From contig NZ_QUBS01000088.1 of NCBI RefSeq assembly GCF_003390925.1, positions 1 to 64,000 on the forward strand: a stretch of DNA of 64,000 nt, in the 5' to 3' direction. Both the position numbers and the translations under genes were made by a program. Below the pieces are notes generated by a model. It did not search any database. It worked only from the letters and a program-made list of their open reading frames with translations, and was not told where the DNA came from. Shown here piece by piece: positions 27,528 through 37,373 of the stretch (position 1 is its first letter; every line of letters starts with the position of its first letter). The stretch is from Trinickia diaoshuihuensis. GTDB lineage: Bacteria; Pseudomonadota; Gammaproteobacteria; Burkholderiales; Burkholderiaceae.

Positions 27528-30035
27528 TTACCATCCGAGCAAAACGCTATCGCCGGCCGCGCGCCGGATGATCTGCGCGTCGTCGAACGGGAATGCGAGC
27601 CAGCGCTTGTCCGCATACCGGCGACTCGCATCACGAAAATGGGATGAGCCTGGATCATCCGACTCCGACGTACTCAGGAGCGTGTAAGCCTGCACGCCGC
27701 TTGGGGGGAAATCGACGATTTGCATATAACTATTGCCGTGCCCGTGCTCGCCCATCGCTGCCACATGCACGCCGTCATGCGACGAACACACGACCGTAAA
27801 ATAGCCGGCCGCTGCGCAGCCGCCGTACAGCGGCAAGCGCGCCTCGCCCTCCGGCAAATACAATTTGTCGCCGCGCGGCGCGTCTAAAGCATCGCCACGC
27901 TCGATCGTCGCGGCAACCGCCAGACCAAACGCCTCTTGTACCCGCGGATCGCTGGCCCGCAGTCCTGCCGGAGTCGCTAGCGGTGCCCGCGGATCGAACG
28001 GCTTTTCGAAAAGGTTCTTCGCGCCGAGCGCATCGATACGGCTCCAAAACTCATCCCATAGGTTTGCGCCACGAGCGCCGGCATCGGCGTCGCCGCGCCA
28101 GCGCCGCAGGACCGCGCAAGCGGCCGTTACATCGACGGCTTTGGGGGAATCCAGCGAAGCCCCCGTCAGCGGATCGTGCGAAATCGTCACGTACCCCTGC
28201 GGGCAAACCCCGGCGAGCAAATCCCCCTTGAAGAGTTGCGCCGACATCGACGTACTATCGAGCACTCGCTTTTGCAATATCGGTACGTTGAAGCGATGCC
28301 CCGGGTAACCGTCCCTCGCCTGAAGGCGCGAATTGACGATCTCATGACCCAATCGGGTACGCAGCGATTGCGCGACGTCCACCGGCCCGAGAATCGCCGG
28401 CCCCGCCGGCATGGGCCGCGCCGGATCCGTGAGCCAATAGCTGTCGTTCATATTGGCGGCGTAATGGCCGCTCAAACGCTGCGGCAATTGCGAAAGACCG
28501 AGCGTCCGAGGCTCGACGGAATCTGCGTCGCCGTGCCAATCGCACGCGCCGCGCGAGCCGTCCAACACCGGCACGCGCGGCGCGATTTTGCTCCACCGGT
28601 CGTCGGCGATCGCTATGCCGCATGCACGCTCGAGCGAATCCGACACGCCGGGAACCGGGCCGATGTCGGCGAACCAAACGCGCGGTTCATGCGCCCCGAT
28701 CGCGAGCGTATTCGCCCACGGCACGGCGGCATAACGGCGCTGGACGGCAATCAGTTCGGCAAGCGAGCGCGCCTGCGCCCAGCCGAGGTAGGTATCGAAG
28801 GCGTGCAGGTTCGAAAGGTTCGCATCGTCGAGCGCATAGGCTTGTTTTTCGGTCCAACGCAACTGTCCCGATAACGCGGCCAGGTTGACCAGCATCCCCG
28901 CGCGCGACTGATAAAAGCGGCGGGAAACGCTATGCCGAGCCCCCGACGCATCGGCCACCTCCACGGACACGACGCGGCTTGTCATCGACTCGCGCCGGCC
29001 GTCGAACCAATAAGCCGTCGCGTCGCCGGGCACGAGCGACAGCCGGAACAAACCGAAGCGCCGAGCGGTGGACACCGTGTGTGTCCAGGCCACGTCATGG
29101 TTGAAGCCAATCACCACGAGGGGAACGCCCAGGAACATCGCGCCGGCCACATCGATCTGTCCGTCGATCTTCATCTGCGCCTGATAAAAGCGATCAGGGC
29201 CGGCCCAAAACCAATGAGGATTCCCGAACAGCAGCGCTCGGCCGCTGTCAGTCATGCTGCCCGACAAGGCGAGCGCATTGCTGCCGATCCCTTGCGCACC
29301 GCCGATTTCCAGCGCCTGGGCATCGTCCACCGGCGAACCCGCGAGCGCGCCCACCGTCGACTCCCGGGGCGGGCGTTGCTGCGCGCTAGGCGGCAAGGCA
29401 TGGACGAGCGAGCCGACGAAACGCAGCGCGCCGCCCGCGAGCGATATCTCGATCATGCGCCGATAAACGTCATCGGCATCGATAGGCGTAAGCCATGCCG
29501 CGTCTTTGCACGCAACGTGCCGTCCGGGCGCGCGGCCCGCTTGGAGCTCGGCGAGAAAGCGGTTGTAGCCTTGCGCGAAACCGTCGACGAGCCCCTGCAA
29601 TTGCGGGCGCTGAGCGTTGCGATACGACGCGAGCCGCTCCGGGGTCATGACGAGCTTGAAGAAAAAATCCGAGTCGAGACTATCCGGCTCGCCAAGGATC
29701 GAATCCGCATGCGGCCTGCCAGCCAAGGCGCGGTATGCGGAGCGCGTGCCGCGTAAAGTCGCGAAAAGCTCACCGAGCGTGCACAAGTTGTCGGACGCTT
29801 GGGCATAACCCACGCCAAGTCCGAGCTCTACCCAGCCGGGCGCCTCGATATGAGGAATACCGTAATCGGTGCGGTAGATGGCGATTTCCGTATGCGCGGC
29901 CACGTCTTGCGGCATACCCGGATGCACCGTCTGCGCGCGGCTCGCGAGCGGGAGCATCACCGCCAGTAGGCCAACTACCGGGAAGAGCGCGGCACGCCAT
30001 GAGCGCAAGCCGCGCCGAGCCTTAAGCTTGGACAT
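27528..30035 (-). CDS. PvdQ-like periplasmic acylase (Ntn hydrolase)
   Basis: This is an 835-residue precursor of the penicillin/AHL acylase family. A signal peptide ends near ASRAQT (about 35). The alpha chain runs to about 250. The beta chain starts at the autocatalytic Ser of IGSNALALSG (about 251), the usual G|SNA cleavage point. Motifs ALLFGNPHWFW, VVIGFNHDVAWTHTVSTARRFGLFRL and the late NDSYWLT match PvdQ/QuiP-type enzymes. These cleave long acyl chains from peptides or homoserine lactones. Coupled to an exporter and behind an acyl-loading NRPS, its likely role is to strip the fatty acid from the exported precursor, as PvdQ does for pyoverdine. Overlap with the ABC gene is 14 bases. Quorum quenching is the alternative. 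Confidence 0.9.
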   Translation of the reverse strand: MSKLKARRGLRSWRAALFPVVGLLAVMLPLASRAQTVHPGMPQDVAAHTEIAIYRTDYGIPHIEAPGWVELGLGVGYAQASDNLCTLGELFATLRGTRSAYRALAGRPHADSILGEPDSLDSDFFFKLVMTPERLASYRNAQRPQLQGLVDGFAQGYNRFLAELQAGRAPGRHVACKDAAWLTPIDADDVYRRMIEISLAGGALRFVGSLVHALPPSAQQRPPRESTVGALAGSPVDDAQALEIGGAQGIGSNALALSGSMTDSGRALLFGNPHWFWAGPDRFYQAQMKIDGQIDVAGAMFLGVPLVVIGFNHDVAWTHTVSTARRFGLFRLSLVPGDATAYWFDGRRESMTSRVVSVEVADASGARHSVSRRFYQSRAGMLVNLAALSGQLRWTEKQAYALDDANLSNLHAFDTYLGWAQARSLAELIAVQRRYAAVPWANTLAIGAHEPRVWFADIGPVPGVSDSLERACGIAIADDRWSKIAPRVPVLDGSRGACDWHGDADSVEPRTLGLSQLPQRLSGHYAANMNDSYWLTDPARPMPAGPAILGPVDVAQSLRTRLGHEIVNSRLQARDGYPGHRFNVPILQKRVLDSTSMSAQLFKGDLLAGVCPQGYVTISHDPLTGASLDSPKAVDVTAACAVLRRWRGDADAGARGANLWDEFWSRIDALGAKNLFEKPFDPRAPLATPAGLRASDPRVQEAFGLAVAATIERGDALDAPRGDKLYLPEGEARLPLYGGCAAAGYFTVVCSSHDGVHVAAMGEHGHGNSYMQIVDFPPSGVQAYTLLSTSESDDPGSSHFRDASRRYADKRWLAFPFDDAQIIRRAAGDSVLLGW

Positions 30036-31833
30036 CGAGTGCGTGCTCCCCTAACCTCGTTTCGGTGACCCAACGCCGGAACAGGCCGTCCGGCTTCGCC
30101 AGCAGCGCCGCCCTGGGGCCCCATTCGACGACGACTCCGCGCTCGAGCATGACGACCGTGTCCGCCGCCAGCGCTGGGGCCAAGCGATGGGTCACCATGA
30201 CGATCGTCTTTTTTCCTCTAAGACGTAGAAGGTTGTCGACAACGGCGGCTTCGGTCATCTTGTCTAGCGCGCTGGTGGGCTCGTCGAGCAACACGAACGG
30301 CGCGTCGGTGGCGAAGCACCGCGCGAGACTCAACCGCTGCTTCTGCCCCTGTGAAAGGTTCCGTCCGTCGTGATGAAGCTCGGTGTCGTACGCGCGATCC
30401 ATGGCGCCGATGAAATCGGCGGCGGCGGCGATGCGCGCGGCCTCATGCACCGCATCGGCCTCGAGTACGCCGCCGAGGGTGATGTTGTAATTGACACTGC
30501 GGTTGAACAGCGTGTCTAGCGGGGTGGCGATGCTGTAGCGAAGGCGCCGGCCCTTGACGCCGTCGGCAAATGCCACTTGTCCCGCAGTCGGTGGATACAG
30601 CCCGCACAACAGCTTCAGCAGCGAGGTCTTACCCGCACCGGAGCCGCCGACCACCGCGACGAGTTCCCCCGCTCGAATCGAGAAATCGACCGACTTCAAG
30701 ATGTCGGCGTGCCCTCCTGGGTAGCGAAACCGCAGCCCACTCACGACGATACGGCCGAAATCGGGCACCTCGGGCACCTCGGGCTCGATATCCTCACGGC
30801 CGTCCTTGCGCAAAACATCGAGCAATTCGAGCACTTGATCGACATCGTGACCAGTTTGATGGAGCCGTTGTATCAGCGGCACCGTACCGCGCGCTTCCGA
30901 CAGCACTCGGCGGAAGATCAGATTGATCGCAACCAAATGACCGATCGACAGGCTGTGTCTGAACACGAGCAGCGAGCCAACCGTGAGCAGTACGATGATG
31001 GCGAGCCGCATATAGCCCGACGAGAGTTGCCGCAGCGCTGAAATTCGGCGCATGCGCTGCTCGCGCAGCGTTTGCGTGCTCTCTTGTTGCTCCCGAAGAT
31101 CGCGCCGGAAAGCCCCGATCTTGCCGGCCATGCGCAGCGTGATTAGCCCATGCACGAACTCGCTCATGCGCCGCGCATCGGTATCGCGCTCCCTCGACTC
31201 GAGCTGGTATTGCGCTTTCAATTGACGATTCACGCGCCAGTAGGCGTACACGTAAACAACCGTCAGCAGCACCATCCCGGCGCCGAGAATCCAATTTTCG
31301 ATGACGACGAACGTCGAAATCGCGACGACGAAAATCGGCACCGTCATCAAGCTGCGATACCAATCGAGGTAAAACGCCACGATCTTATCGATGGAACGCA
31401 CACGGCGCAGGATCAGCGATGCGGCCTGCTCCTCTAACGCGATCAACGATGCGCCCTCGAGCAGGCCGATGACGTAGAACCTCAAGCGCTCGCTCGCCTG
31501 CCGGATCAGTGCCGAAGACATACGCTGATCGAACGTCGCGATCGCCATCTCGGCGAAATGGCCAGCGAACAACGCGAAGGTGATGAACAAAAGGTTGCGT
31601 ATCGAATGCGTGTAGATCACCTTGTCGATGGTGATCCCGAAAGCGACCGCCGGAATGAGACCGAGAAATGCGGCGATCAGGCTCAGTGCGCTCATCAAAC
31701 AAACCTGAGCCGTATGCTCGCCGAAAATCTCGGCAAAAGGCCGTGCGAGAAAAGGGGAAGCTTGCTCGCGGCCCCCCGCTAGGCCAGCGGCTCGGGTATC
31801 GAGGCAAGCGGGTTCGGACACGACCGCGCTCAC
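30022..31833 (-). CDS. PvdE-like ABC exporter (fused TMD-NBD)
   Basis: This is a 603-residue half-transporter: six membrane helices (about 45-320), then an ATPase with GGSGAGKTS (Walker A), LSQGQ signature and FVLLDEP (Walker B), and the switch His in THRLA. It has no peptidase domain, so it is not a bacteriocin exporter. Architecture and size fit PvdE-type siderophore-precursor and multidrug exporters. It overlaps NRPS1 by four bases and the acylase by 14, so translation of synthesis, export and deacylation is coupled. Probable cargo is the acylated peptide, moved to the periplasm. Confidence 0.9.
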   Translation of the reverse strand: MSAVVSEPACLDTRAAGLAGGREQASPFLARPFAEIFGEHTAQVCLMSALSLIAAFLGLIPAVAFGITIDKVIYTHSIRNLLFITFALFAGHFAEMAIATFDQRMSSALIRQASERLRFYVIGLLEGASLIALEEQAASLILRRVRSIDKIVAFYLDWYRSLMTVPIFVVAISTFVVIENWILGAGMVLLTVVYVYAYWRVNRQLKAQYQLESRERDTDARRMSEFVHGLITLRMAGKIGAFRRDLREQQESTQTLREQRMRRISALRQLSSGYMRLAIIVLLTVGSLLVFRHSLSIGHLVAINLIFRRVLSEARGTVPLIQRLHQTGHDVDQVLELLDVLRKDGREDIEPEVPEVPDFGRIVVSGLRFRYPGGHADILKSVDFSIRAGELVAVVGGSGAGKTSLLKLLCGLYPPTAGQVAFADGVKGRRLRYSIATPLDTLFNRSVNYNITLGGVLEADAVHEAARIAAAADFIGAMDRAYDTELHHDGRNLSQGQKQRLSLARCFATDAPFVLLDEPTSALDKMTEAAVVDNLLRLRGKKTIVMVTHRLAPALAADTVVMLERGVVVEWGPRAALLAKPDGLFRRWVTETRLGEHALDVQA

Positions 31834-34800
31834 GAGCCGACCTCTGACGGATGGGCGTGCGCAACGTCCTTGCGCGGCTCGCCCGACGGCAGCAACCGTT
31901 CGATGCGCCGGGCAACATGACCCACGGTTGGGGCTTCGAAGAATTCCCGTATCGACAGCTCGACGCCGAACCGGTCACGGATCCGCGCAATGGCCTGCGT
32001 GGCCATCAGCGAATGGCCGCCGAGCGTGAAGAAGTTGTCGGTCATTCCGCATTGGACGCCACCGAGCATCTGGTCGAACAGGTCCGCCAACTGCCGTGCG
32101 ACGAAGGTATCCGGCACCACATGAGTGCTCCGCAGCAGCGGCGCCTGCACGGCGGCAAGCGCGCGGCGATCGACCTTACCGCTAGTGGTGAGCGGCAGTT
32201 CGCTCAACTGCACGAAACCGCTCGGCACCGCATAATCCGGCACGGCCGCTCTCATGTGCCGTCTGAGCGCCGCCGGATCCAGCGCCACGCCCGTCGCCGC
32301 GAGGTATGCCGTCAACCGTAGCTCCCCTCCTTGTTCCGCGTGGGCCAGGACAGCGGCCTGGCGAATGCTTGGATGCCGCAACAACACCGCCTCGATTTCA
32401 CCCAATTCGACGCGCGCGCCACGAATCTTGACCTGAAAATCCGTTCTGCCCAAGTAGTCCAACTGACCGTCGGCACGCCAGCGTACCTTGTCCCCGGTGC
32501 GATACAGCCGATCGCCATTGCCGAACGGATTCGGGACGAAACGCTCGGCGGTCAGATCCGGGCGTCCCGCATAACCGCGCGTCACACCTACCCCGCCGAT
32601 ATACAACTCGCCGGGCATGCAGGCGGGCACCGGTTGCATCGCATCGTCGAGGACGAGCGAGAACACGTTAGCCAACGGTCTTCCAATAGGCAAGCGATGT
32701 CCGCTCGGGTTCGAGGTGTCGAACCATGTGCTCGTCATCGTGCATTCGGTCGGACCATATTGATTGAAAATGCGCACGTGTTCGCCCATCACCCGCTTCA
32801 CGCGCGCGCAAAGCTCTCGGTCGAGCACCTCACCGCTGACGAGAATCGTACGCAGGCTCGGGGTGGGCGTGGCGGCCGAATCGCAGAGCGCGCGCAAAAA
32901 ACTCGGCGTGATACTGAGCAAGCGAGTGACCGCGTAACGCGTGATGTCGGCGCGATACCGCGCAGGGTCGCGACCTTCGTTTCCGCTGACGAGGACGAGG
33001 GTGGCGCCGCACGACAACGGCCCGAAGATATCGCGCAACGAAGCGTCGAACGCGAGCGCGGAGACGTTGAGCACGACATCCGTCGCGCCGATGCCGTAAT
33101 GCTCGATCAAGAAATGCACATAGTTCACCGCACCGGCGTGACGGCCGGCGACGCCCTTCGGGGTCCCGGTCGACCCCGACGTATAGATCACGTAGGCAAG
33201 ATTCTCTCCATGGAGCGGCGCAAGCGGCGCACCGCAATCGTCCGGGCCGCATTGCTCGAGTGCCGTCGCCACGTCGATCGTTTCCACATCGAAGTCTTCA
33301 AAGCGCCCGTGGGCCGCCCCCTCGGTCAATACGAGCCGCGCCCCCGCATTGCGCAGCATATAGGCCAGCCGCTGCGGCGGCAGATCGATATCTAGCGGCA
33401 AATATGCGCCGCCGGCCGCCAAGACGCCTAGCAAAGCCATGATCATGCGCGGCGAACGTTCGACGGACAGCGCCACCACCGTCTCGGGTCCGACGCCCGC
33501 GCGTTGAAGATACCGCGCGACGCGACGCGCACCGCGAGCCAACTCGGCATAGGTCAAACGGCCGCCGTCATAAATCAGCGCGACGGCGTCCGGGCTTCGC
33601 CGCACCTGCAAGTCGAACATCTCATACAGATGCACGGAGGGATACGTATTTGCAACGCCGCTCCATTGCAGGACGAGGCCGGCCTCGTCGCAATGCAGCT
33701 TGGACATTAATTCCGAAATCATGGCGCGCGGCGCCGCAACCGCGGCGTCGAGCAGCGCGTGCCATTGCCCGAGCCAGGCCCTGACGGTCTCTGGCGCAAA
33801 CTGGTCGGATGAAAAGTTCAGTGCCCCCCAAAGCCGGTCGTCTTCCTCGAAAAGCGCGAGCGCAAGGTCGAAACGCGCCGTGCGCGTAGGAATGAGATGC
33901 GCCGACGCCCGAAGCCCCGAAATGGGCTCGAACGGCGTCAACGCCGGTTGAAGGATGAACTCGAGTTGGAAATCTCCGTGCGCGGTCGCGCCGCACCGGT
34001 TCTCCAGATCGAGCAGCACCTGTGCAAACGGTACGGAGGCGGCTTGTTGCGCGCCTAGTACCGTATCTCGTACCCTGGCGAGCAACTCGTCGAAGCGAGG
34101 GTTGCCGGAGAGATCGGTTCGCAGGACTACCATATTCGCGAACAAACCAACCGTGCGCTGCACGTCGAGTGTCGGCCTCCCCGCGAACGGAGAACAGACC
34201 ATGATGTCGTCCTGCTCGCTCAAGCGTGACATCAAAAGTTGAAACGCCGCGAGCAGTACCGTGTATAGCGTGACGCCATGTGCTCGGGCAAGCGCTCTAA
34301 GCGCAACTAGGCGCGACGATTCAATTTGAACGTCGAGAGAGGCACCGCGCAACGAGCGCCGGTCGCGCGGCGCGCCATCGGTGGGGATGGCTAGGCGCTC
34401 GGGGGCACCGGCAAGGGCCCGCTTCCAGTACTCACGCAAGCCGTCCTGCATATCGACGCTCGTTGCACCGCGCGCCAGCCATGCGAGATATTGCGGCGCG
34501 GGGTCAGCCAGGGCGGCCTCCCTCGCTTCGCCGCCCTCGGCGTAGAGTCGGCCCAACTCGTCGATGATTTGCCGAATCGACCAGCCATCGGCCACTAAAT
34601 GATGCACGACGATCGCCAGCCGATGAGACCGCTCATCGAGACGCCACAAACGAAATCGGCAAGGCGGTCCGTCCGCGAGGTCGAACGGCTCGCACGCGAA
34701 AGCCTCCATGGCGGCACCGATTCCCGCCGGCGTGGAATCGGCCGCCGCCAGACGCACGTCGAACGGCGCCGCAATTTCTTGCAGCACGACACCATCGCGC

Positions 34801-37028
34801 GTCGCAAAGCGAGCGCGCAATATGTCGTGTCGTCGCACGACGGACGAAACCGCCGCGGCTAGTCGCTCGACGTCGAGTTCTCCGGTCAACGTCAATGCCA
34901 CGGCGATGTGATACGCGGGGCCGGCGTCCCCCGTCTGTTCGCTCAGCCAAATTCCCGATTGCAGAGCGGACAGCGGTCCTTGCCGCGGCGGCGCCGCCGT
35001 CGGCTCTGCCGACGCGGCCGCGTCGCCCCCCAACGCGCGCTGCGCGAGAAGCCGCTCGATATGAACGGCGAGAGCTTGAAACGTCGGAGCGCGGAAGATC
35101 TCGTCGGCGCTCACCTCGACGTTCCATTGAGCGGACGCGCTCGCGGCCAATTCGACGACCTTTAACGAATCGCCGCCCTGCTCGAAGAAATGACCGGCGT
35201 CACCGTCGACCTCGACGCCCAGCACACGCGACCACAAGTACTTGAGTTGCGTGCGCAGGTCGCCGGCGGGCACCGCCTCGTTTGCATAGCTAACGGCGGA
35301 TACCGGCGCCCGCCATTGCGCCACCACCTCGAGGCTGCCTTGCTCCCATGCGCGGCGGACGGCGGCGCGCTGGATCTTGCCGCTCGTCGTTCGAGCAATC
35401 GTCCCCTGTCGAATGAGTACGACCGCGGCCGGGGCGATCCCATGCTGCTGCGCGACGGCGCTGCGCACGCAGCCGATGATTTCGTCTGTGCCGCCACGCC
35501 ACGTGCGGCTGATTTCCTGGACTACGAGTAAGGCCTCGCCGCCCTCCGGCGCCCGAAAGGCCGCCGCCGCTCCAGCATGGGGACGCAGTGCGCGATGAGC
35601 GCGCTCGACGGAAAGCTCGACGTCCTGCGGATAATGATTTTCGCCATGGACGATGATCAAGTCTTTCAGACGCCCCGTCACGACCAGTTCGCCGTCCACG
35701 AGAAAGCCTAGGTCGCCGGTGCGCAGGAACCTGCCTTCGGCCCGTGGCCCGGCAAGCCGCCCCTCGAACACCTGTTGCGATTCGCTCTCCCGGTTCAAGT
35801 AGCCGCGCGCCACGCTTGGCCCTTGGACCCAGATTTCGCCCACGTGACGCTCGTCCAAAGCAAGTCGCGTGACGGGATCGACGATGAGCAGGCGCTGACC
35901 GTCGGCCGGCCGGCCGCACGATACGAGTTCGACGAGCTCGTCGGTATCGCTGGGTGCGACGGCCCGCGCCTGCTTTTCGAGTGCGGCGCGCGCTACCCGA
36001 ACTCGGCGCATGCCGCTTTTCGCGGGCCCGCCGGCCACGAAAAGCGTCGCCTCGGCCAATCCATAGCAAGGGAAGAGCGCTTCGCCTCTCAAGCCCGCCG
36101 CCGCAAACGAGGAAGCGAATGCCTCCAAGGTTTCGGCACGGATCGGCTCGGCACCGCAAAACGCCACTTCGAGCGCGGACAGGTCGATTTCGTCGAGCGC
36201 CAGTCCGGGGAGCTTGTCGACGCAGGCCTGATAGGCAAAGTTCGGCGCACCCGTGAGCGTCGCGCGAAACCGCGAGAGCGCTCGCAGCCAGTCGAGCGGC
36301 CTCGCGGAGAAGCCCGCCGGCGGCATCAGTATCACCGGATAGCCGCCGACCAACGGAAGAATCACGCCATTCATGAGCCCCATGTCGTGATAAAGGGGCA
36401 GCCATGACAAAGCGAGCGTGCTTTCGCCCACGGCCATGCGCGCCCCTACCCGCGTCGCGTTCTCGATGAAGTTGCGATGGGAGACCTCGACACCTTTGGG
36501 CGCGGACGTGGAACCGGAAGTGTATTGGACGATCGCGATGTCGCCAGCCTCCGCGCCAGGCAAGTCCAGCGCTACAGTATCGGCACGCAGCACGACGTCA
36601 CGGCAGTCGAATACCGCCACCCCGGCAAGCTCCGGCACGGTTGCTTTCAATTGCGCGATGCGTTGCGCCATCGGCGATGAAGCCAGGCACCAGGCCGGCG
36701 CCGCGTCGGTCAGAATTTGCGCCAGCTTTTCCGCGGGCTTGGTCGGATGCGGCGGTGCGAGCGGTACCGCGGTCGCACCGGCGTATAGGATGCCGAAGAA
36801 CGCCCGGACGAAATCGAGCCCGGACGCGTCGAACAACGCCACCCTGCCGCCGCTTGCGCCCTGCTCGATCAGCAGCCGAGCAATACTCAGGGCGTCGGCG
36901 TGAAGCTCGCCGTAAGTGATCGACTCCTCGGGCGCATCGGCTTGAGCGCAGTAGCGATAGGCGACGCGGCCAGGTTGTTCCGTTGCGCGCCGCTGGAGTA
37001 GCAAATTCAATGTGTTGGTCATGAACAT
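31830..37028 (-). CDS. NRPS1: fatty-acyl-AMP ligase-T-C-A-T
   Basis: This is a 1,732-residue initiation synthetase. Domains in order: fatty-acyl-AMP ligase (about 5-570; YTSGSTSAPKG near 167, SWLPLYHDMGLMNG), T (GGDSLK near 617), C (HHLVADGW near 807), A (YTSGSTGTPKG near 1281) and T (GGHSL near 1669). The N-terminal ligase activates a fatty acid and loads it on the first carrier, giving an N-acylated first residue. The pocket read by alignment is D-A-R-S-L-S-Q-M-T-K, the same as NRPS2. The start at 37028 (MFMTNTLN) has AGGACAGG just upstream and agrees with a promoter near 37086; Met at 37022 is nearly as good. The frame open to 37079 would begin at the transcript start. First gene of operon A. 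Confidence 0.94.
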   Translation of the reverse strand: MFMTNTLNLLLQRRATEQPGRVAYRYCAQADAPEESITYGELHADALSIARLLIEQGASGGRVALFDASGLDFVRAFFGILYAGATAVPLAPPHPTKPAEKLAQILTDAAPAWCLASSPMAQRIAQLKATVPELAGVAVFDCRDVVLRADTVALDLPGAEAGDIAIVQYTSGSTSAPKGVEVSHRNFIENATRVGARMAVGESTLALSWLPLYHDMGLMNGVILPLVGGYPVILMPPAGFSARPLDWLRALSRFRATLTGAPNFAYQACVDKLPGLALDEIDLSALEVAFCGAEPIRAETLEAFASSFAAAGLRGEALFPCYGLAEATLFVAGGPAKSGMRRVRVARAALEKQARAVAPSDTDELVELVSCGRPADGQRLLIVDPVTRLALDERHVGEIWVQGPSVARGYLNRESESQQVFEGRLAGPRAEGRFLRTGDLGFLVDGELVVTGRLKDLIIVHGENHYPQDVELSVERAHRALRPHAGAAAAFRAPEGGEALLVVQEISRTWRGGTDEIIGCVRSAVAQQHGIAPAAVVLIRQGTIARTTSGKIQRAAVRRAWEQGSLEVVAQWRAPVSAVSYANEAVPAGDLRTQLKYLWSRVLGVEVDGDAGHFFEQGGDSLKVVELAASASAQWNVEVSADEIFRAPTFQALAVHIERLLAQRALGGDAAASAEPTAAPPRQGPLSALQSGIWLSEQTGDAGPAYHIAVALTLTGELDVERLAAAVSSVVRRHDILRARFATRDGVVLQEIAAPFDVRLAAADSTPAGIGAAMEAFACEPFDLADGPPCRFRLWRLDERSHRLAIVVHHLVADGWSIRQIIDELGRLYAEGGEAREAALADPAPQYLAWLARGATSVDMQDGLREYWKRALAGAPERLAIPTDGAPRDRRSLRGASLDVQIESSRLVALRALARAHGVTLYTVLLAAFQLLMSRLSEQDDIMVCSPFAGRPTLDVQRTVGLFANMVVLRTDLSGNPRFDELLARVRDTVLGAQQAASVPFAQVLLDLENRCGATAHGDFQLEFILQPALTPFEPISGLRASAHLIPTRTARFDLALALFEEDDRLWGALNFSSDQFAPETVRAWLGQWHALLDAAVAAPRAMISELMSKLHCDEAGLVLQWSGVANTYPSVHLYEMFDLQVRRSPDAVALIYDGGRLTYAELARGARRVARYLQRAGVGPETVVALSVERSPRMIMALLGVLAAGGAYLPLDIDLPPQRLAYMLRNAGARLVLTEGAAHGRFEDFDVETIDVATALEQCGPDDCGAPLAPLHGENLAYVIYTSGSTGTPKGVAGRHAGAVNYVHFLIEHYGIGATDVVLNVSALAFDASLRDIFGPLSCGATLVLVSGNEGRDPARYRADITRYAVTRLLSITPSFLRALCDSAATPTPSLRTILVSGEVLDRELCARVKRVMGEHVRIFNQYGPTECTMTSTWFDTSNPSGHRLPIGRPLANVFSLVLDDAMQPVPACMPGELYIGGVGVTRGYAGRPDLTAERFVPNPFGNGDRLYRTGDKVRWRADGQLDYLGRTDFQVKIRGARVELGEIEAVLLRHPSIRQAAVLAHAEQGGELRLTAYLAATGVALDPAALRRHMRAAVPDYAVPSGFVQLSELPLTTSGKVDRRALAAVQAPLLRSTHVVPDTFVARQLADLFDQMLGGVQCGMTDNFFTLGGHSLMATQAIARIRDRFGVELSIREFFEAPTVGHVARRIERLLPSGEPRKDVAHAHPSEVGS

Positions 37029-37085
37029 CCTGTCCTGATCGCGTTGGCGCCCGCTGCTACCTCGCGGCCCGTGAAGCATGCCAAA

Positions 37086-37105
37086 ATTTTACTTACTCGT
37101 CAGTA
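37086..37105 (-). promoter_or_regulatory. Operator-like site and -10 of operon A
   Basis: Read leftwards, TACTGACGAGTA (37094-37105) is followed by TAAAAT (37086-37091). It is the weakest match to the cluster's operator (two mismatches to TACAGGTCAGTA on the other strand) but has the same placement relative to the -10. It lies about 60 bp before NRPS1. Confidence 0.4.
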
Positions 37106-37319
37106 CAAAATCGCATCGAATGACGATGACGTTCGATTGCGTCGAACGCGCGCGCCGCAAGCCTACCTCGAGAGGTCGTCAAATCCGTGACAAACGCCGC
37201 GAATTTAGCGCAACTCCGCGCGTTTGCGCAATTCCACCCGCTCATCGACACAACGCCTTCCGATCGCGTTGACGCAACTTCGATCGCCGTTTATGCTTTC
37301 CTCAAGGTCAGTTTTTTGC
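37106..37319. other. Divergent promoter region between operons A and C
   Basis: This stretch lies between the two operator sites at 37094 and 37320. No gene, repeat or RNA was seen. Confidence 0.35.
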
Positions 37320-37336
37320 GTACAGGTCAGTATAAT
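37320..37336 (+). promoter_or_regulatory. Operator and -10 of operon C
   Basis: GTACAGGTCAGTATAAT: the operator core (37321-37332) overlaps a consensus TATAAT (37331-37336). It lies 38 bp before the ATG of the racemase, which has GAGGAG upstream. Confidence 0.65.
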
Positions 37337-37373
37337 TTAGATCGCCACATCCACTCGTGAGAGGAGTGACGCA

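Noticed and set aside
30022..31833. ABC protein as a bacteriocin exporter.
   Set aside because: No N-terminal C39 peptidase domain and no leader-peptide gene nearby.
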